64,000 nucleotides of DNA from positions 62,001-126,000 of the forward strand of contig JAQGDQ010000188.1 of NCBI GenBank assembly GCA_030141605.1, written 5' to 3'. The translations under genes and the position numbers were made by a program. The notes beneath the pieces were generated by a model, which saw only the letters and a list, made by a program, of their open reading frames with translations, made no database searches and was not told the origin of the DNA. This stretch comes from Tubiluchus corallicola. Its lineage: Eukaryota; Priapulida; Priapulimorpha; Priapulimorphida; Tubiluchidae. Every line of letters starts with the position of its first letter. The stretch's first letter is position 1. Positions 26,863 through 40,700 of the stretch are shown here, piece after piece.

Positions 26863-27724
26863 GCTAGCTCGATTTTTGTGCTAGTTAAGTCAATTCGGGG
26901 TGCTAAATTTAAAAATGATAGACACAATTTTTCGTGTATATCTTCGGCCTCCATTTTGAATTTCAAAATGGGCGCCATTTAAAAATTAAGCTAGTTGCTG
27001 AGTTCCTCATAGAATTTTGAGCTAGATTCATTTTTTTACAAAAAAATCAAGAGTGAGGTAGAATAGATATGCGTTAAATACTTTTTAAAAAGTGGGCGTG
27101 GCTAAGTCACGTGACAGGGGCTAGGATGTTTAAATATCTGCAAATGTCTTTTTCGTTTAATTTCTACTTACAGTGCTTTACTAGGATCTCATGTTTTTGC
27201 GTTTATTGCGAGCTGGATAAATGTAGATGACCATTAGGTATTTTTCACATAATGGGGGCAGGTCACGTGACCTATGCGAAACTGTTAAAGTATGTCCATG
27301 TTAATAACTGAGAATGTGCAGCAGCTCGAATCATGGAAACTTGTTTTGCAGCTCAAGGACTGATTTACCTTGTAGTGACCTTGAACAAAAGTATAAAGGT
27401 CGCTGGACAGTGGTCAGTTTGTGCTATAATATGTAATAATTCAAAAATTACAATACCAAGTGCTCACACAGCAGTATGTAAATTTTGTTGTCCTTCGATT
27501 AAACCCCATATATTCCAGTAAGATTTTTGAACCAAAACTGAGTTTATTAGCTTCTGTTTTGACTAGCCACAATTTTTGCGTGTTGATTTCAAATGTTAGG
27601 TGACAAATTTTTTCACGTGCAATTTTTACTTTTCAAAATGTCTAACATTTTCAGTTTCCTTTTACTATTAAAATAATACATTTTGCAAACGAACTTTTTA
27701 AAAGAACTTTTGGACAAATTTGAT
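26863..27724 (+). repeat. Left arm of a long inverted repeat (foldback element)
   Basis: Starts CTAGCTCGATTTTTGTG and matches the reverse complement of 28671-29591 over nearly its whole length, with small gaps. Matching landmarks: GCTAGTTAAGTCAATT, AAGTGGGCGTGGCTAAGTCA, CGTGACAGGGGCTA, AATTTCTACTTACAGT, GTAGATGACCAT and ACTTTTGGACAAATTTG. It includes TTTTGAATTTCAAAATGG, itself a palindrome, which is absent from the other arm. Confidence 0.85.
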
Positions 27725-28670
27725 TGTAGCTTGATTGTAAAAATATCATTTTAAATAATTTCACCAGTGGCGCCCAGGTTTAAACAATAAAAAAATACCT
27801 GGTGCTTATTCAGTTTCTTGAAATTCTTCACAAGATGCGTCGTAATCCAACATGTTATCACTGTCACTGCATCTGCGAAGTTTAGTGCATGGTAAGTTGT
27901 TTTTCCAGCAAGAATAGTTGTTAACACATTTTATCCTCCCATCCATTATCAACAAGTGGTGGTATAAGTGGCCGTACTTGTTTGTACCTCTTGTTGATTA
28001 GAGATATGAGATTAGCTCTCATTATGTGTGGTATCAGCGCTCTAGTAGAAGGCAACTTTTCAGCCTCAAGCTTTGCATTTAAACAGCTCCAATCTCAGTT
28101 CCTTAACAGTACTGCAGTTGCAGTTTCTGGTATTTTCAAAGCTTTGTTGCTTTGCACAAGAGAGGGTTACCTTTATAGTGTTTTAGCATGCTCTCTTTAA
28201 AAGAGCTTGAATTGCGTGCGGAGTATGCGCGTTGCCGAGGAGTCCTTAACTAATAATGCTCTTCGGTTACCGCGTTCGTTTTTTCATGTAAAAATTTGCC
28301 ACAGAATTCTTATATTAGACTGATCAGCTCAGAGGCAATCAAGAAAAATCTGTCAAGTGACTCTTCATTTTGTGTGATTCCAGCACCCCCCCCTTCAATT
28401 GTACCGGTGACTGATCTACAAAGAGGTTGGTAAATGGAACGCCAGATTTATTTACCATAAAATCATCACACTTTAGGGCAATCCAAGTTTCTTGATCAGA
28501 GCATTTAACTGTTGCATTTGAGCAAGATAGACAGGCACTAGTCGAGCATATTTATAAAGATCAATAGCAAAGTAGTACTTGTTCCCTCAACTGCACCAAG
28601 ATGAAGTTCACACTCTCCTTGCCCACTTGCATGGATTCTGCTTATTTCATATGAAATTAGTACTCACCAA
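27725..28670 (-). mobile_element. Spacer of the inverted repeat, with a decayed transposon coding remnant
   Basis: Between the arms, the minus strand of 28473-28582 reads a frame containing AIDLYKYARLVPVYLAQMQQ, bounded by stops and frameshifts. The pattern Y-A-R-x-x-P-V-Y-L resembles the conserved stretch of DUF6589-type proteins, which are often associated with transposable elements in invertebrates. This is recalled from the family and not searched. The coding remnant is broken, so the element is not autonomous now. Confidence 0.4.
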
Positions 28671-29591
28671 ATTTGTCCAAAAGTTATTTTAAAAGGTTAG
28701 TTTACAGAATGTATTACTGTAATAGTAAAAGGAGACTGGAAATGTCAGTCATTTTGATACTGTAACTAAAGTGGCGGCTAGAGCTGCACGCGAAAAAATG
28801 TCACCTAACACTTTGGAAATCAGCACGCAAAAATTGTGGCTAGCCGAAACAGAAAGCTAATAAGTTTTGGCTCAAAAATCTGACAGGAATATATAGGGTT
28901 TAACCCAACGGCAACAAAAATTGCACTGTTGTGTGAGTATTTGATACTGTAATTTTTGAATTATTAGATATTATAGCCCAAACTGACCAATGTCCACTGA
29001 GCTTGATACTTTTGCTCAAGATCAATGCAAGGTACATCAGTCCTTGAGCTATTCCATGTTCCTGCAAAACAAGTTTCCACGATTCGAGTTGCTGTACAAG
29101 CTCAGTTATTAACATAAACATATTCTCAGCAAACATATAAAAACATATAAACAATATAAACATATACTCCGTTATAATCATATTTTTACATTTTGGCATA
29201 GTCACATGACCTGCCACCACTTTTTGAAAAATACCTTATGGTCATCTACACCTGCGCAGCTGCCCATAAATGCAAGAATGTGAGATCCTAGCAAAATACT
29301 GTAAGTAGAAATTGAGCGACAAAGACATTTGCACATATTTAGACATCTTAGCACCTGTCACGTGACTTAACTACGCCCACTTTTCTGAAAGTATTTAACA
29401 CACATCTAGCTTACCTCACACTTGAATAAAGAAATTAAACTTAACTCAAAATCCCATGAGAAACTCACTAACTAGCTTAATTTTAAATTTTACTGGCGAC
29501 CACTAATGGTACTTATCAGTTTTGAATTCAGCACCTCCAAATTGACTTAACTAGCCACAAAAATCAATTTTGGCACAAAAATCGAGCTAGA
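28671..29591 (-). repeat. Right arm of the long inverted repeat
   Basis: Reverse complement begins CTAGCTCGATTTTTGTG, the same end as the left arm, and similarity stops there. The arms look roughly 75-80 percent identical by eye. Both arms keep an open frame of about 45 codons in the equivalent place, with a shared core NNSKIT, which may simply reflect nucleotide similarity. Confidence 0.85.
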
Positions 29592-30434
29592 ATACACAAG
29601 GGAATGTACTATTAGAATCATCGGCGGAAGAATACATTATGGCACAGTTTTTGCGGTGACGCGGTGTTGCAGCTGACAGCGATAAGCAGCGATGTCATTA
29701 TAGGCACAATAGTTTCCATCTTTCTTTTCTAACGATCCCTACTGAATGTAATATTTGATGAATTTTATAAAATTTTGTAGACATTGAATGCTATTAAATC
29801 TCCGTCCTTTTAAACTGCTTAAATAAGAAAGTCGGTATCCATAACATAAAAAAAACAATACCGACAATACAGGAATACTAATACCAGCCTACAAAAAAAA
29901 CAGATGAAAGTCATCTACATGATTATAGACACTGTGGTGCCAAACAATTATATATTAATGCATAACAAAATGTTTACAAAATCATGATTCTATACAGCTA
30001 AAACGTTGAGTTCACAATGTACCCCTAATGGGCCCGCAGAGCTCTCAAATTAATATTTTTGAAGATACTCTTGAAAGGTGGCCTGATGCTGCGAAATAGA
30101 GAACCTGTATACACTCGCAAAATATAAAATACATATGTACTCTGCAACATCTGCGTTCTATGCTAAGTCTTGTATGCTGGTACTTTAAATAAAATCTGTT
30201 TTTCTGTCTACTGTCACATTCTAGGTGTTCCTGCAAATTGTGGTGTGACAACATTTGCATTGAAATTGATGCTAAATTTGCTCTATAGATCTGATGAGAT
30301 ATATACTGGAATGTATAACTAATTTATGCTAAATCAAAATATTGACAGTATATTTATAAAAAACTACGCTAAAACATAAATCAAGTAAAACTATTAAAAC
30401 GGGATTTTGTTTAAATTTTTTAGGTAAAATTACA

Positions 30435-30768
30435 ATGAAGCTTTCTTGGCTACTATTACTGTACGTTGCATTAATAGGGCTTTCATTAGTCTTATCGCAA
30501 GGCAACAACAATAACAACGGAAAGAAAAACAAAAACAAATCAAATGGTAGAGGTAGCGGTAGCGGTAACCGCCAAACGGACGAAGATCAAGCCAGTGGAA
30601 ACGGCAACAAGAGAGACAAAACTGGTAAAGATAAACAGAAGGGAAGACGACGTAGAACCGAAGATGATCTCCCCTTCAAAAGGCAAAAGAAACCGAAAAA
30701 GGCCAAGAAGGACGTTGTTCTTCAAGAAGTACCAGAGGAGTATGCAGAATTTGCTGTGAGATATGGAG
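30435..30768 (+). CDS. Cysteine protease, exon 1 (signal peptide and basic low-complexity region)
   Basis: ATG in context ttacaATGa. Encodes MKLSWLLLLYVALIGLSLVL followed by an Asn/Gly/Ser then Lys/Arg-rich stretch, and the start of the prodomain (EEYAEFAVRYG). Donor GGAG|GTACGT, phase 1. Confidence 0.85.
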
Positions 30769-33700
30769 GTACGTTTGAATTTCCTCTGGGCTACTCGTTT
30801 ATTTCTTAGTAACTGCAATGTTATGTATAATATGGTCACAGCTGTTGTTGTAACTCACCTAATAGTTTATTTCCATTTGAGAAAAGGGCTCTGTTTAAGA
30901 AATGTTAGGCATTTTTAAAGAAAATAAAATTTGGCAAACCGTTAATTTGTTTGGTCACTTTTGATATACTGATTTCGAATATTTTGTTTTACAAGCTTGA
31001 TTTTGATTTTCAAAAATCAAAAACCAAAAGAAAATATTTCAAAATTCATTATATAAAATAATACAAGGGAAGTCTTGAGAAGTCTTAAGTATTATGCTTT
31101 TTCAGCTATATTTTGTTTCTTTTGGTTAATAAAAGAAAAACAAAATGGCCACCATCAAAACGTAAATTATTTTTAAATTTTGTTGAGAAATTTATATAAA
31201 ACAATACAAAGGCATTTTTAAGTGCTATATCTGAATTAAAATATTTTACTTGCCGAAAAATCTTTGGATTTTGATTATCAAAAACGAAAACAAAATATCT
31301 GCCGTCAAGGACTATGGCATTCAAGAATACTGCAAAAATGGCCAAAAACCTTAAAACTTGTTTTTAACATTCCGAGTTCAAACCATTTGTTTACCACACA
31401 AAATTGCTTATTAACCAGCACAAGCTAAAAATACAAAATAGTCGCTATGAAAAGCGTACGTAAGCAAATAAAATATTCAAACGCAAACTGACTGATACTT
31501 TTATTGTTTTGCTGAAGAATGCTGCCAAGTGCTTTTTACCTCAACGTTGCTGTTTTTCATTTGGTGATTAGCTAACGTTGTTTCGGCGTAACTTAAAAAC
31601 TACTAAAACTGTGAACATATAGCTTTAACAGCCAAGCTAATGTACTATAATATCACGCTATAAGACTTCACTTTTGTAGGGCACTTACTTCTAATAATAA
31701 TGTACTCGAAACTCTGTCACATTTTTCTGCGCTACCGAATACATTACAGGTACAACGTTACCATTTATATCATTCACAATCAATTTTGGCTCAGTAAAGT
31801 CCGATCAACTAAATCAAACACCATACGACAATCTATACAAGTGCGTATAAAACCCTTCTGTATAACACAATTATAAGTCTAATGATGACCCGTACGAAAT
31901 CCAGGGTAACAGCCCTGATTACACCCCTCCAGTTTAGCCTAGCCGCCTATTTTATAACCTTGAGCATAAAGTAGCCTAGTCCAAAGCATATCTCCCTAAG
32001 CCAGATTAAACCCCTATCAAAATCAATAATAATAAAACTGTATTTAATGGGGTATATTCTAGCCTAGCCCATTTTATATCCAGGGTATAAACTGGCTTAG
32101 CCCAAACTATACCCCTGGTATAAAAACAGCCCAGATTACGCTTCCTCCGGAAAATATCCGGGTATAGTTTAGCCTAGCCTAGCCTAGAATTTAGCCCGGA
32201 GTGTAATTTGGCCTAGCCTACTTTATACCTTTGGGCATGTGACGTTGTAGTGTATAGAAAATGTTGACAGTCCAACAAATGGTTGATATTATGTACCCAG
32301 CAAGTTTTCAATTCCACTTCAGAACATGTATTGTACTACACAAATCTTTCTGAGTTTTTCAGTGTTGTTTTAAATATTCTATAAATGTTCAATTGTTTCT
32401 ACTGACCAAATTAAATGGATTACCTGGATTAAATGGATTAACTTAGAAGAAATTTAGGCCGCTTTGAAGTTGCAGATATTATTAATATAGACAGTTACCA
32501 TGACTGCCTGTAATACTGTGCAACATCCACTTCTGATACAGAAAGCTAAACACAATTGTATGATTATTATGAAACATGGAAAATCACTTTTGTGACTATC
32601 AATGAATGTACATTAATGTTAATATTCATGTAGATAAGCTTTTGGTTGTTTGGTGCTGAATAAAACAAGTATTTTATTAATATAGATGTTAAATTATTTT
32701 GTACTTGCACTTCTGGAATTACATTTGATAAACTATGTGGCATCATGGGCAATACCGCTTTAATAGCAAAAATGATAAAAATAATTAAAGTAAGATAATA
32801 ATAATAAAATAAGTAAAAAATTATAAGCTTTTTGATTTTGAAAAGGAGGGTATATTCTGGACTAGGGGGTATTCGTTTTTCCATAGTCTATGCCTGATGC
32901 TTTTCCGTTTTTACAATTAAACTTGTAACTTTTAACTGCTTTTTACTTTCATCAGTTAATAAGTGCCAGTATAGTTTAGGACACAAATTTCGCACAGTCT
33001 TTTAATTTTTGTTTCGATTATTCTTTTTTGATGTAGCAGTTTTTTATGTTCTTTAGATTTTTTCAACGTTAAAATATTTGTTTCACACTTTTTCTTTTTT
33101 AACTTGTTTTTGCAACATAAATAATTTGATATTGCCTTTTCAAATTCAAACCAAAGCTGTATTAAATCCTTTTCTTTCTCATTTCCTTGCTGCTTTTTAG
33201 TGGGATTTAAATACTTTATTCAACCCACTTTAAGAACTTGTCGTAAGCATTTGTTTTACTCATTTGTTTAGTTAATTTGCTTATTTTATGTTTATATTAT
33301 AAGAAGCTAAATCGTCAATTTCTTTTCCTAAATTAAATTAACAATGACATCAAAATTAAATGCTTCTTAAAAATTATTACATAGTTCATATTTTCAGGCA
33401 GATTTTACCACTTTATTTTCAGCATAAAGGTCTGACAGAGAACTCTGCCTCTGCAACTGAGTTTTTACTAAAGAATTCCTTAATTTAAGTTACAGCCAAC
33501 AACATTTAGAGTTACACTTACAGAACATTATACTTGTCCAAAACACTTTCGTTAAAGTCAGACAAATGTGAAAAAGGCTTGGCGACGCGATAACACAATC
33601 AATAGTACTTTGACCTTCTTCAGCTAGTGAGGTAAACCATGTAAAATCACCCGTTTTTGCATCGCTATACCAATCCTGCCATTAACAATTTTCAGGTCAC

Positions 33701-35593
33701 TTACTTTGCGAAAATCCAGCATCAAATGTTCATTATTATTCACTTTCTGTCTCCCATTATGTCTTTTCAGTGGTATAACCATTATTCTCCAAACCATGTG
33801 GTCCATGTTTGGTTAATTAATGTGGTCCATTGTCAAATCAAATAATAGTTTTTAATGTAATCTTGTAAAATTGCAAATTGTAACTTATTATACAAACCAC
33901 AAACATTTAAACCAAAATACCAAATACATTTAATTTTCTACAATAACGTCCTTGAGTAAAGGTGAATCTTAATTTTTAAATTGCTTGTGAGATTTTTTTA
34001 TTTGTGGCTTTATGCTACAGGATCCCTGTCATGTTTCGCCCTACATTTAATATGTCTCACATTATGCTTATGCAACATTAAGCCCTATTCACACTGCATG
34101 TTTAATTAATTGATATGTATGATATTTAGCTACTGACAGTGATGGTTATGATTAAATTGTTTGATTAATTATTTTAATGTCTGCCATTTGATCTTTCTTT
34201 TTCTTCAGATCCATTAGTGTATAGAGTGCGAATAGGCCATAGTCACCCGTACTTTTAACATCCGCCTTAGGCCGATCTGCATCCATACATTTAGTGACTA
34301 TGATACTAGATCCCTTCTGGTATGAGATGTAAAACTAACGCAGCATGCCCCTCTTTGATTCCCCTATAGGAAATACAAGATCATTGTCGTCACAATCCCC
34401 TATCACATAATTTCGTTCGTTTGGAAATTATGCAATGAAGCTTCATTTAAAACACCGGCGTTTTAATTTCAAATTAAAAACTGTTCTTCGTCTTTAGATA
34501 ATTTTGGCAACATTGCACTTATTACTGCTGCGACACATCTGCGATTATTACGGCCGCAATTGCGGCCAAAACAGTTTTGACGTAAAAGATAGCAGGGCCA
34601 TGTAGATTGTAGGTCACTATTTATTTCAAATCTAACTATATGAAACAGAAATGCCACCGATCTCTAAAAGTTAGTTTTCATGTTTCCGATGTACTGTTTT
34701 GCCTATCGCACATTCTATGTCCGGCAGTCTGAAAATGTTATCAAACCTTTTCGCTGAGTCGACTGATGCTGAGGTACATTGCCAATTACTTTCACTCCAT
34801 AGCAAATTGAAAAAACCAACAGATTATTTTCTGTGTTGTAGCTGGGAAGATAAAAGGACGTAACCAGTTAAAATCTAGATCAGAATATGACAAGAACAAA
34901 AATCTTGTGAAGAGACTCCGAAAGAAGTGGGAAAGAGGCGAGATAACTTACCCACCAAACTTACCATTTGAACCCTTCAAGGTTAGTATGTGCTAGTTTG
35001 TTGTTGCAATCGTGTTCTGAGATTTGTGAAATTAAAGAGACTTAGAAAATACTATATATAGGATAAATTTTAATAATGGCAATATGCCTCGCTTTCCAAA
35101 CGATTAAATAAGCAACTCAAGACGCTCATAGACGAGTACTGGTATAGAGTAGCAAAGCTCTCTTATTTCTGCAATTTTAACGTATTTGTGTGCATTTCTA
35201 ATAACAGAATTTTTGAAATACTAACAGTGCCGAGAAAACCTTGTCGAATATTCATATCTAGAAAACAAAAATTTCGTCCCTGCATTTGTAGGGTAAAATT
35301 GTGTGAAAGCAGTGTCCGGGACAATCCATTGCTTCAGCAATGCATGCACCAAAACCTTTCATTGGCAAAAATGACAGTTAACAACATTTTGCTCAGCATT
35401 GCTCTACAAGAATGAACACAACTGGGTTTACCGTTCAGATTTATTACATGAATGATCTTGATTACTCTGTCACTACTACCCAGTTACGTCTACTACTCAC
35501 GTTTCCTTAGTACTTGGACGAACTAAAATTATATTGTAGGTGGTAAAATAACCACTATTCTATTTCTTTATTTTTAATTTCAAAACTAAATGG

Positions 35594-35630
<37 letters not shown>

Positions 35631-37688
35631 CATTTATATCTGATAAAGGATTATAATTTCCACTTTTTTACTTTAGGACCGGAGTGAATTCGCAAAGACA
35701 AGACTTGGTCTAAAAAAGCCAAAAAGGCCCAAAAATCCCAAAATTGCAGAAAAATTTGGAAATCTTATTCCAGAAGAGTTTGATAATCGGTTTTTCAGAA
35801 CGCCCGTTCTTCGTAATGACACTTATGAAAGCGAAGGCAGTACAAGACGAAGGAAAAGAGCTGCCGCTGGTCTTCCTCCTTGCGTCAAGGAAGGCGGGAC
35901 TTACCCTTATTGCTACTATTGGGATATACTTGGTTGCATGTCGCCAGTTTATGATCAGGTAACATCTTTTAAAACAATGGTAGATTGTTATTTTTTGCTG
36001 CTATTTATGCGTTTTAAAATCTGTTTCCCGACGACCACTTGCAATTTGCTTGTTAATTACTGACTTTTTTGAAATTAGCCTAAATTTCATACGAGTAATG
36101 AGAGTGAGTCAACAAAAAAATTGCAAAAGCCGTAAAACACGGAAAATTGCAGAAATTGGGCTCTAAACTTTAACTAACTTAGAATATTCAATTTTGATAG
36201 AGATTTTGATAGGATAGTCGATAATAATTTTTTACCCCAGAAAAACTCTATCGGGTATCTAAACTTTGGCACTTACAGCTAAATCTGTCCAGAATCACAG
36301 ATTTTTGTAAGTGCTCAATCACCTTTGGTGTGTGGACTAATATGAAGATCAATTACAACTCAAAAACTATAATAAACTGGTCATCCAAGCTTAGATAACT
36401 GATATCATGAATCAGTCACTCAGTCAGTGACCCCAAAGAGAAAAATGTAGAAAAATCCTAAGGACAACCTTAAAGGAACTGATTTGAAACACTTTAAAGG
36501 AATGACCGGAAGAGAGACAGTTGACCTCGTGGTGTCATGACATCTTGCTTCTTAAACACCCTCTTAAAGTCACGTGCTTCTTTCACTTCCAACTAATGGC
36601 AGCTGTCTCGTTGACATCTGTTCCCCGTCTGGCAGTATAATTTACATATAAAGTCTGTTTGCCCTTCCTTACAATTTTTCAATTTTAGAACCTTTGCACT
36701 GATAAAATGTGAAGTCTCAATTTTCAAACAGCTCCATTATTACCATTAAAAAGGAAAATATCTGGGTCATATTATATCGGAAGACAATAGGGATGATTCA
36801 GAATTATTGCGACAATGTTCAATTTGCTATGACAGAACCAATACATTACTCATAGAATTTACTTACTGTTGAGTTAGCGCCAAGAGATAATTGTTTGATC
36901 CTTACTGCACTACCTTTTTACTGTATGTCCAGGAGACATTCTTATTTTTACAATCTTAGGAAACTCAAGGTTGCGTTTGATGTATCAGCACGGTAGCTTT
37001 TTCATATGATGCGAGTGCCAGATATATTTCTACTAGACTTAATCTTGTTTATTTTGATGTGATCCACAGTTTATATATTAGGCTGAATAAGTTTGAAAAT
37101 TTTATATGCAAGAGCATCTTAAACAGTGATGTAAACTTTACTTCTGAGATTAGACGTCAGTGGCGTAGTTTATTATATCTTTAATTGTTATTTATGGTAT
37201 TGTTGTCAGCTATAATTTATTGTATTTTTTGTACTAATTTGTGATATGTATATGAACTTTGTAACGCTTGAATGAAATATTAAATCAAATCAAATCATTA
37301 AATGTTATAAAGGTTATTTCAGTCTGCTACTAAACTATACTGCACATTCTGAGTGTGAATGCAAAAAAGATAATTATTACCACTGTTTTATTTCTACAGG
37401 GTGATTGCGGTAGCTGCTATGCGTTTGCCACTGTGAGTATTACAACATTTTGTTGTTTATATTTCAATAATTCTGTGCATCTTTTTCGTTAATAACAGCA
37501 TTCCCTAAAGTACCACCGTTAATGCATTTTGCGTGCAGGTCCAGTTACATGAATTGCAGTAATATTTTGTAAAATTAACATCAACATTAACATCAATTCA
37601 CAGATAATAAAAATAATCAAATGTGCATAAACTGACACTGTTTCAATCCCAACCTCCCTTTATCCTCTTTATCCCATATCTGTCCATT

Positions 37689-37775
<87 letters not shown>

Positions 37776-40700
37776 TCAGAATATCCAGACATGAAGCATC
37801 CTCTACACTCATATTGAAATGCAAATGCGTAAAACAATATCTCAAATTTAATCATCCGTTTTCCTTCTACGCTCAGATGGAAGCGCTTGAAACAATGACA
37901 TGTACAAAAACCGGAGTATCAGAATATGTTAGTACTCAGCATGTAGTGGATTGCAGCGTCTATACTAATGGATGTGGAGGTGGATTACCTTACAATGTAT
38001 TCTGGTGGATGTTCTATGTTGGCAAGCAGGCACCTCAGTCTGAATACCAATACATCGTAAGCAGTGATTTTTCATTTTATTCAAATTCTCTGTATGTGTG
38101 TTGCAATAAGATGTAACATTTATTAAAGTTATACAGTATATTATTCAATATACAGGGTGTCTCAAAAGTCACTAAACACATTGGAGTTTCTCCATCTGGT
38201 GGATTGGCCTTAGCCGTCGAGGCCGTCTCGGGTGGAAAACTGCGATCTCACATTATTCTGTTATATACATGTATATACACATTCTATTACATTACATGTT
38301 ATTATAAACATATACTATATACATGTATATTTGTATATAAGATAGATATAACATCGTATCGACATATTATTGATATAACACAGATAATTTAGATTAATTA
38401 GATATTATTGTGCAATCATTTAAATTCAAATGCTGATGTTGCAAATAAATGTTTCATTTCTTAACTGAATTAGTCTTGACCAAAAAAAAGTTATAGACTT
38501 CAATTACTGGTCAAGGTACTCACTATATTCGACAGTGTGGACTAAAAATATGGCTCAGCCAGTAAATGTGAAATTTGTTTTAGTATAATGGTTGACAGGC
38601 TTAGCTTTATCTTTAGATTTGGGTTTTTAGAAAATGTGAGCAATACTGCCATCTTGAATTCATGAAAACAAACTTGAAAATAATGTTATTTAGCTAGCTT
38701 CAATTCGAAATAGCTGATAGAAAATCGTCAGTTGATGCGGAGTTCGCTCCAGTATATTCTTTTAAAGTTCCGTGCTAATTTGTTGAAAGTGAGGCTAATT
38801 GTCGCTACCTTCAATTCATAAAAGCAGATCGAAAATCGGACTCTGTCAGTCAATGTAGAATTCGCTCTAGTATCGTACTGTAACGTTTCGTGACATTCTG
38901 TTTCGAATTCATGGGACTTAAGGAAGGCTTTTTTCGAAAATGATATTATTACTTCAATCATCTTGAATTTGTAATGGTGGACGGAAAATCCAACTTCGTC
39001 TATCGGTGCAGCATTCGCTCTAGTATATGCCTGTTTAGTTATATGGTGATCCATTATGAATTTTAAAGGGTCATCCCTCAAGAAGGAAAAGGACAACAGC
39101 AATTACAACAAGTAATCATTTGTGTTGAAGATCTCGACTAAAACTTATTATTAACAGAAGCAAACATGTAGAAGTCTACCAGCGCAATAGCTGTTTTGAG
39201 GTTTTCATCAAATTACAGTTTGACTAAAAGAATTCTCAAAAGTATTGTTTAAATATTTTGCCTGCATAAGAAATGTAAAATGTAAACTGTAGAGTAACTT
39301 TTGAGAAGCTCTGTGTATGACAAGGGGGAAGAGTAAAGTATACATCGCACACTTGCTCACATTGTATTTCAATTGTTAAGTGCAATTCTCACATTCAATC
39401 AAATCAGTAACTAGTAGTATCTATAGACAAGGGAAGAAGAGACGATGAGTTGTATTAAAATGGTAAAGCTGGCCCGAGATCACACCTTAATAGTATACAA
39501 TCAGTCAGCGCCACCAATCTGATACTAATGATATGCACGCAAGAGTTAGGAGTTGACTTATAAGGCACTATCTTTCAGCAGGGCATCCAAAACAGACAAT
39601 CCAAAATGGACGCAGACGCGCACGCATGCACACATACACACGCAATCACGCGCACCATAAATCCATGATATGCACATAGGCTAACACAAAACGCACCCAC
39701 ACGCAGACTGACACGCCACTTTATTCCAACGGTAACTGTAATAAGTATAAAATATCAGATTCTGTTAACTTTTTTCTCAGGCAGCTGCACAAACCTGTAA
39801 AGAAAATGACGCAGCAATTGGTTTCTTCACAACGCAAATCGTCAATCCATATTCCTGGTACTATCGTGGTGAAAGGTAAGTACAATGTACTGGTTAGTTA
39901 ATTCATATTAGCTTACCGAGACACCAAAAACTTTCCGATTAAACAGATTTTTCTAATGTATATGAAATTAAGAAAAAAAAATCGTGGCAAGACTATTTCG
40001 TTCGCTAACAATTCAACTGGAGTTAGTATAAGCGTCATTTTCGGTTTTACGTTGAACAAGTGTTAAATAATGATAGTAGTGGCAAAGGTCTTGACGTTGA
40101 TCTTTGCAACATTATCGAGAATAATTGTCTGTAAGAGCCGAATATCGTCTAAGATGATTATTACAACAAAATTAGGGAAATTGACTCACCTGTTTGTGGA
40201 AGTGCATATTTTTGGACTTCATACGTGAAACTCCTAAATTTTTTGTTTTAGTTCACTGGGAATCCAATATATTGATCAACTCTTGAAAACTGGACCAGTT
40301 ATTGTAGGCATCTGGGCAAACAACTATAAGTTCTTATCCTACACTATTGGTAAGTTAGTCAATTTTCACACAATACTGTCCAATATCATCACTATGATGA
40401 AGCAAGATGGACCATTGAATCTTTGCGAAAAATTGTAAAAGAAAAATTTTGCTCATTTTTATTTCGTGCCGGTTAAACTTGCTAACACAAGCTTTCAAGC
40501 TTTTAGTTAATGAAATGACTTTTAAGATTGCTTTTAATTTTGACGAAAAGCACATCAGCAGAAACTTAATTGAAAACATCATTTTTTGTCGTTGCTCACA
40601 GCTTTCAGTTAACAGCTGTAAAGATTCTCCGAACCTTTACGTTTTGATGTAAAATACAAATTAGGTTCATTTTTCGAGTTAAAGTGTGTGGAGTATATGG

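Larger units (their letters stand above)
22971..30434. other. Intergenic region between lectin and cysteine protease genes
   Basis: The two flanking genes are divergent, so both promoters should lie here; no TATA box could be assigned to either with confidence. The interval contains a SINE (24423-24677), a tRNA-like sequence (25316-25394) and a large inverted repeat (26863-29591). Short open frames such as 26313-26576 have no recognisable domain. Confidence 0.55.

Noticed and set aside
37623-37855. Open frames of poly Ser-Leu (+) and Arg-Glu (-)
   Set aside because: Translation of the (TC)n microsatellite in the protease intron.
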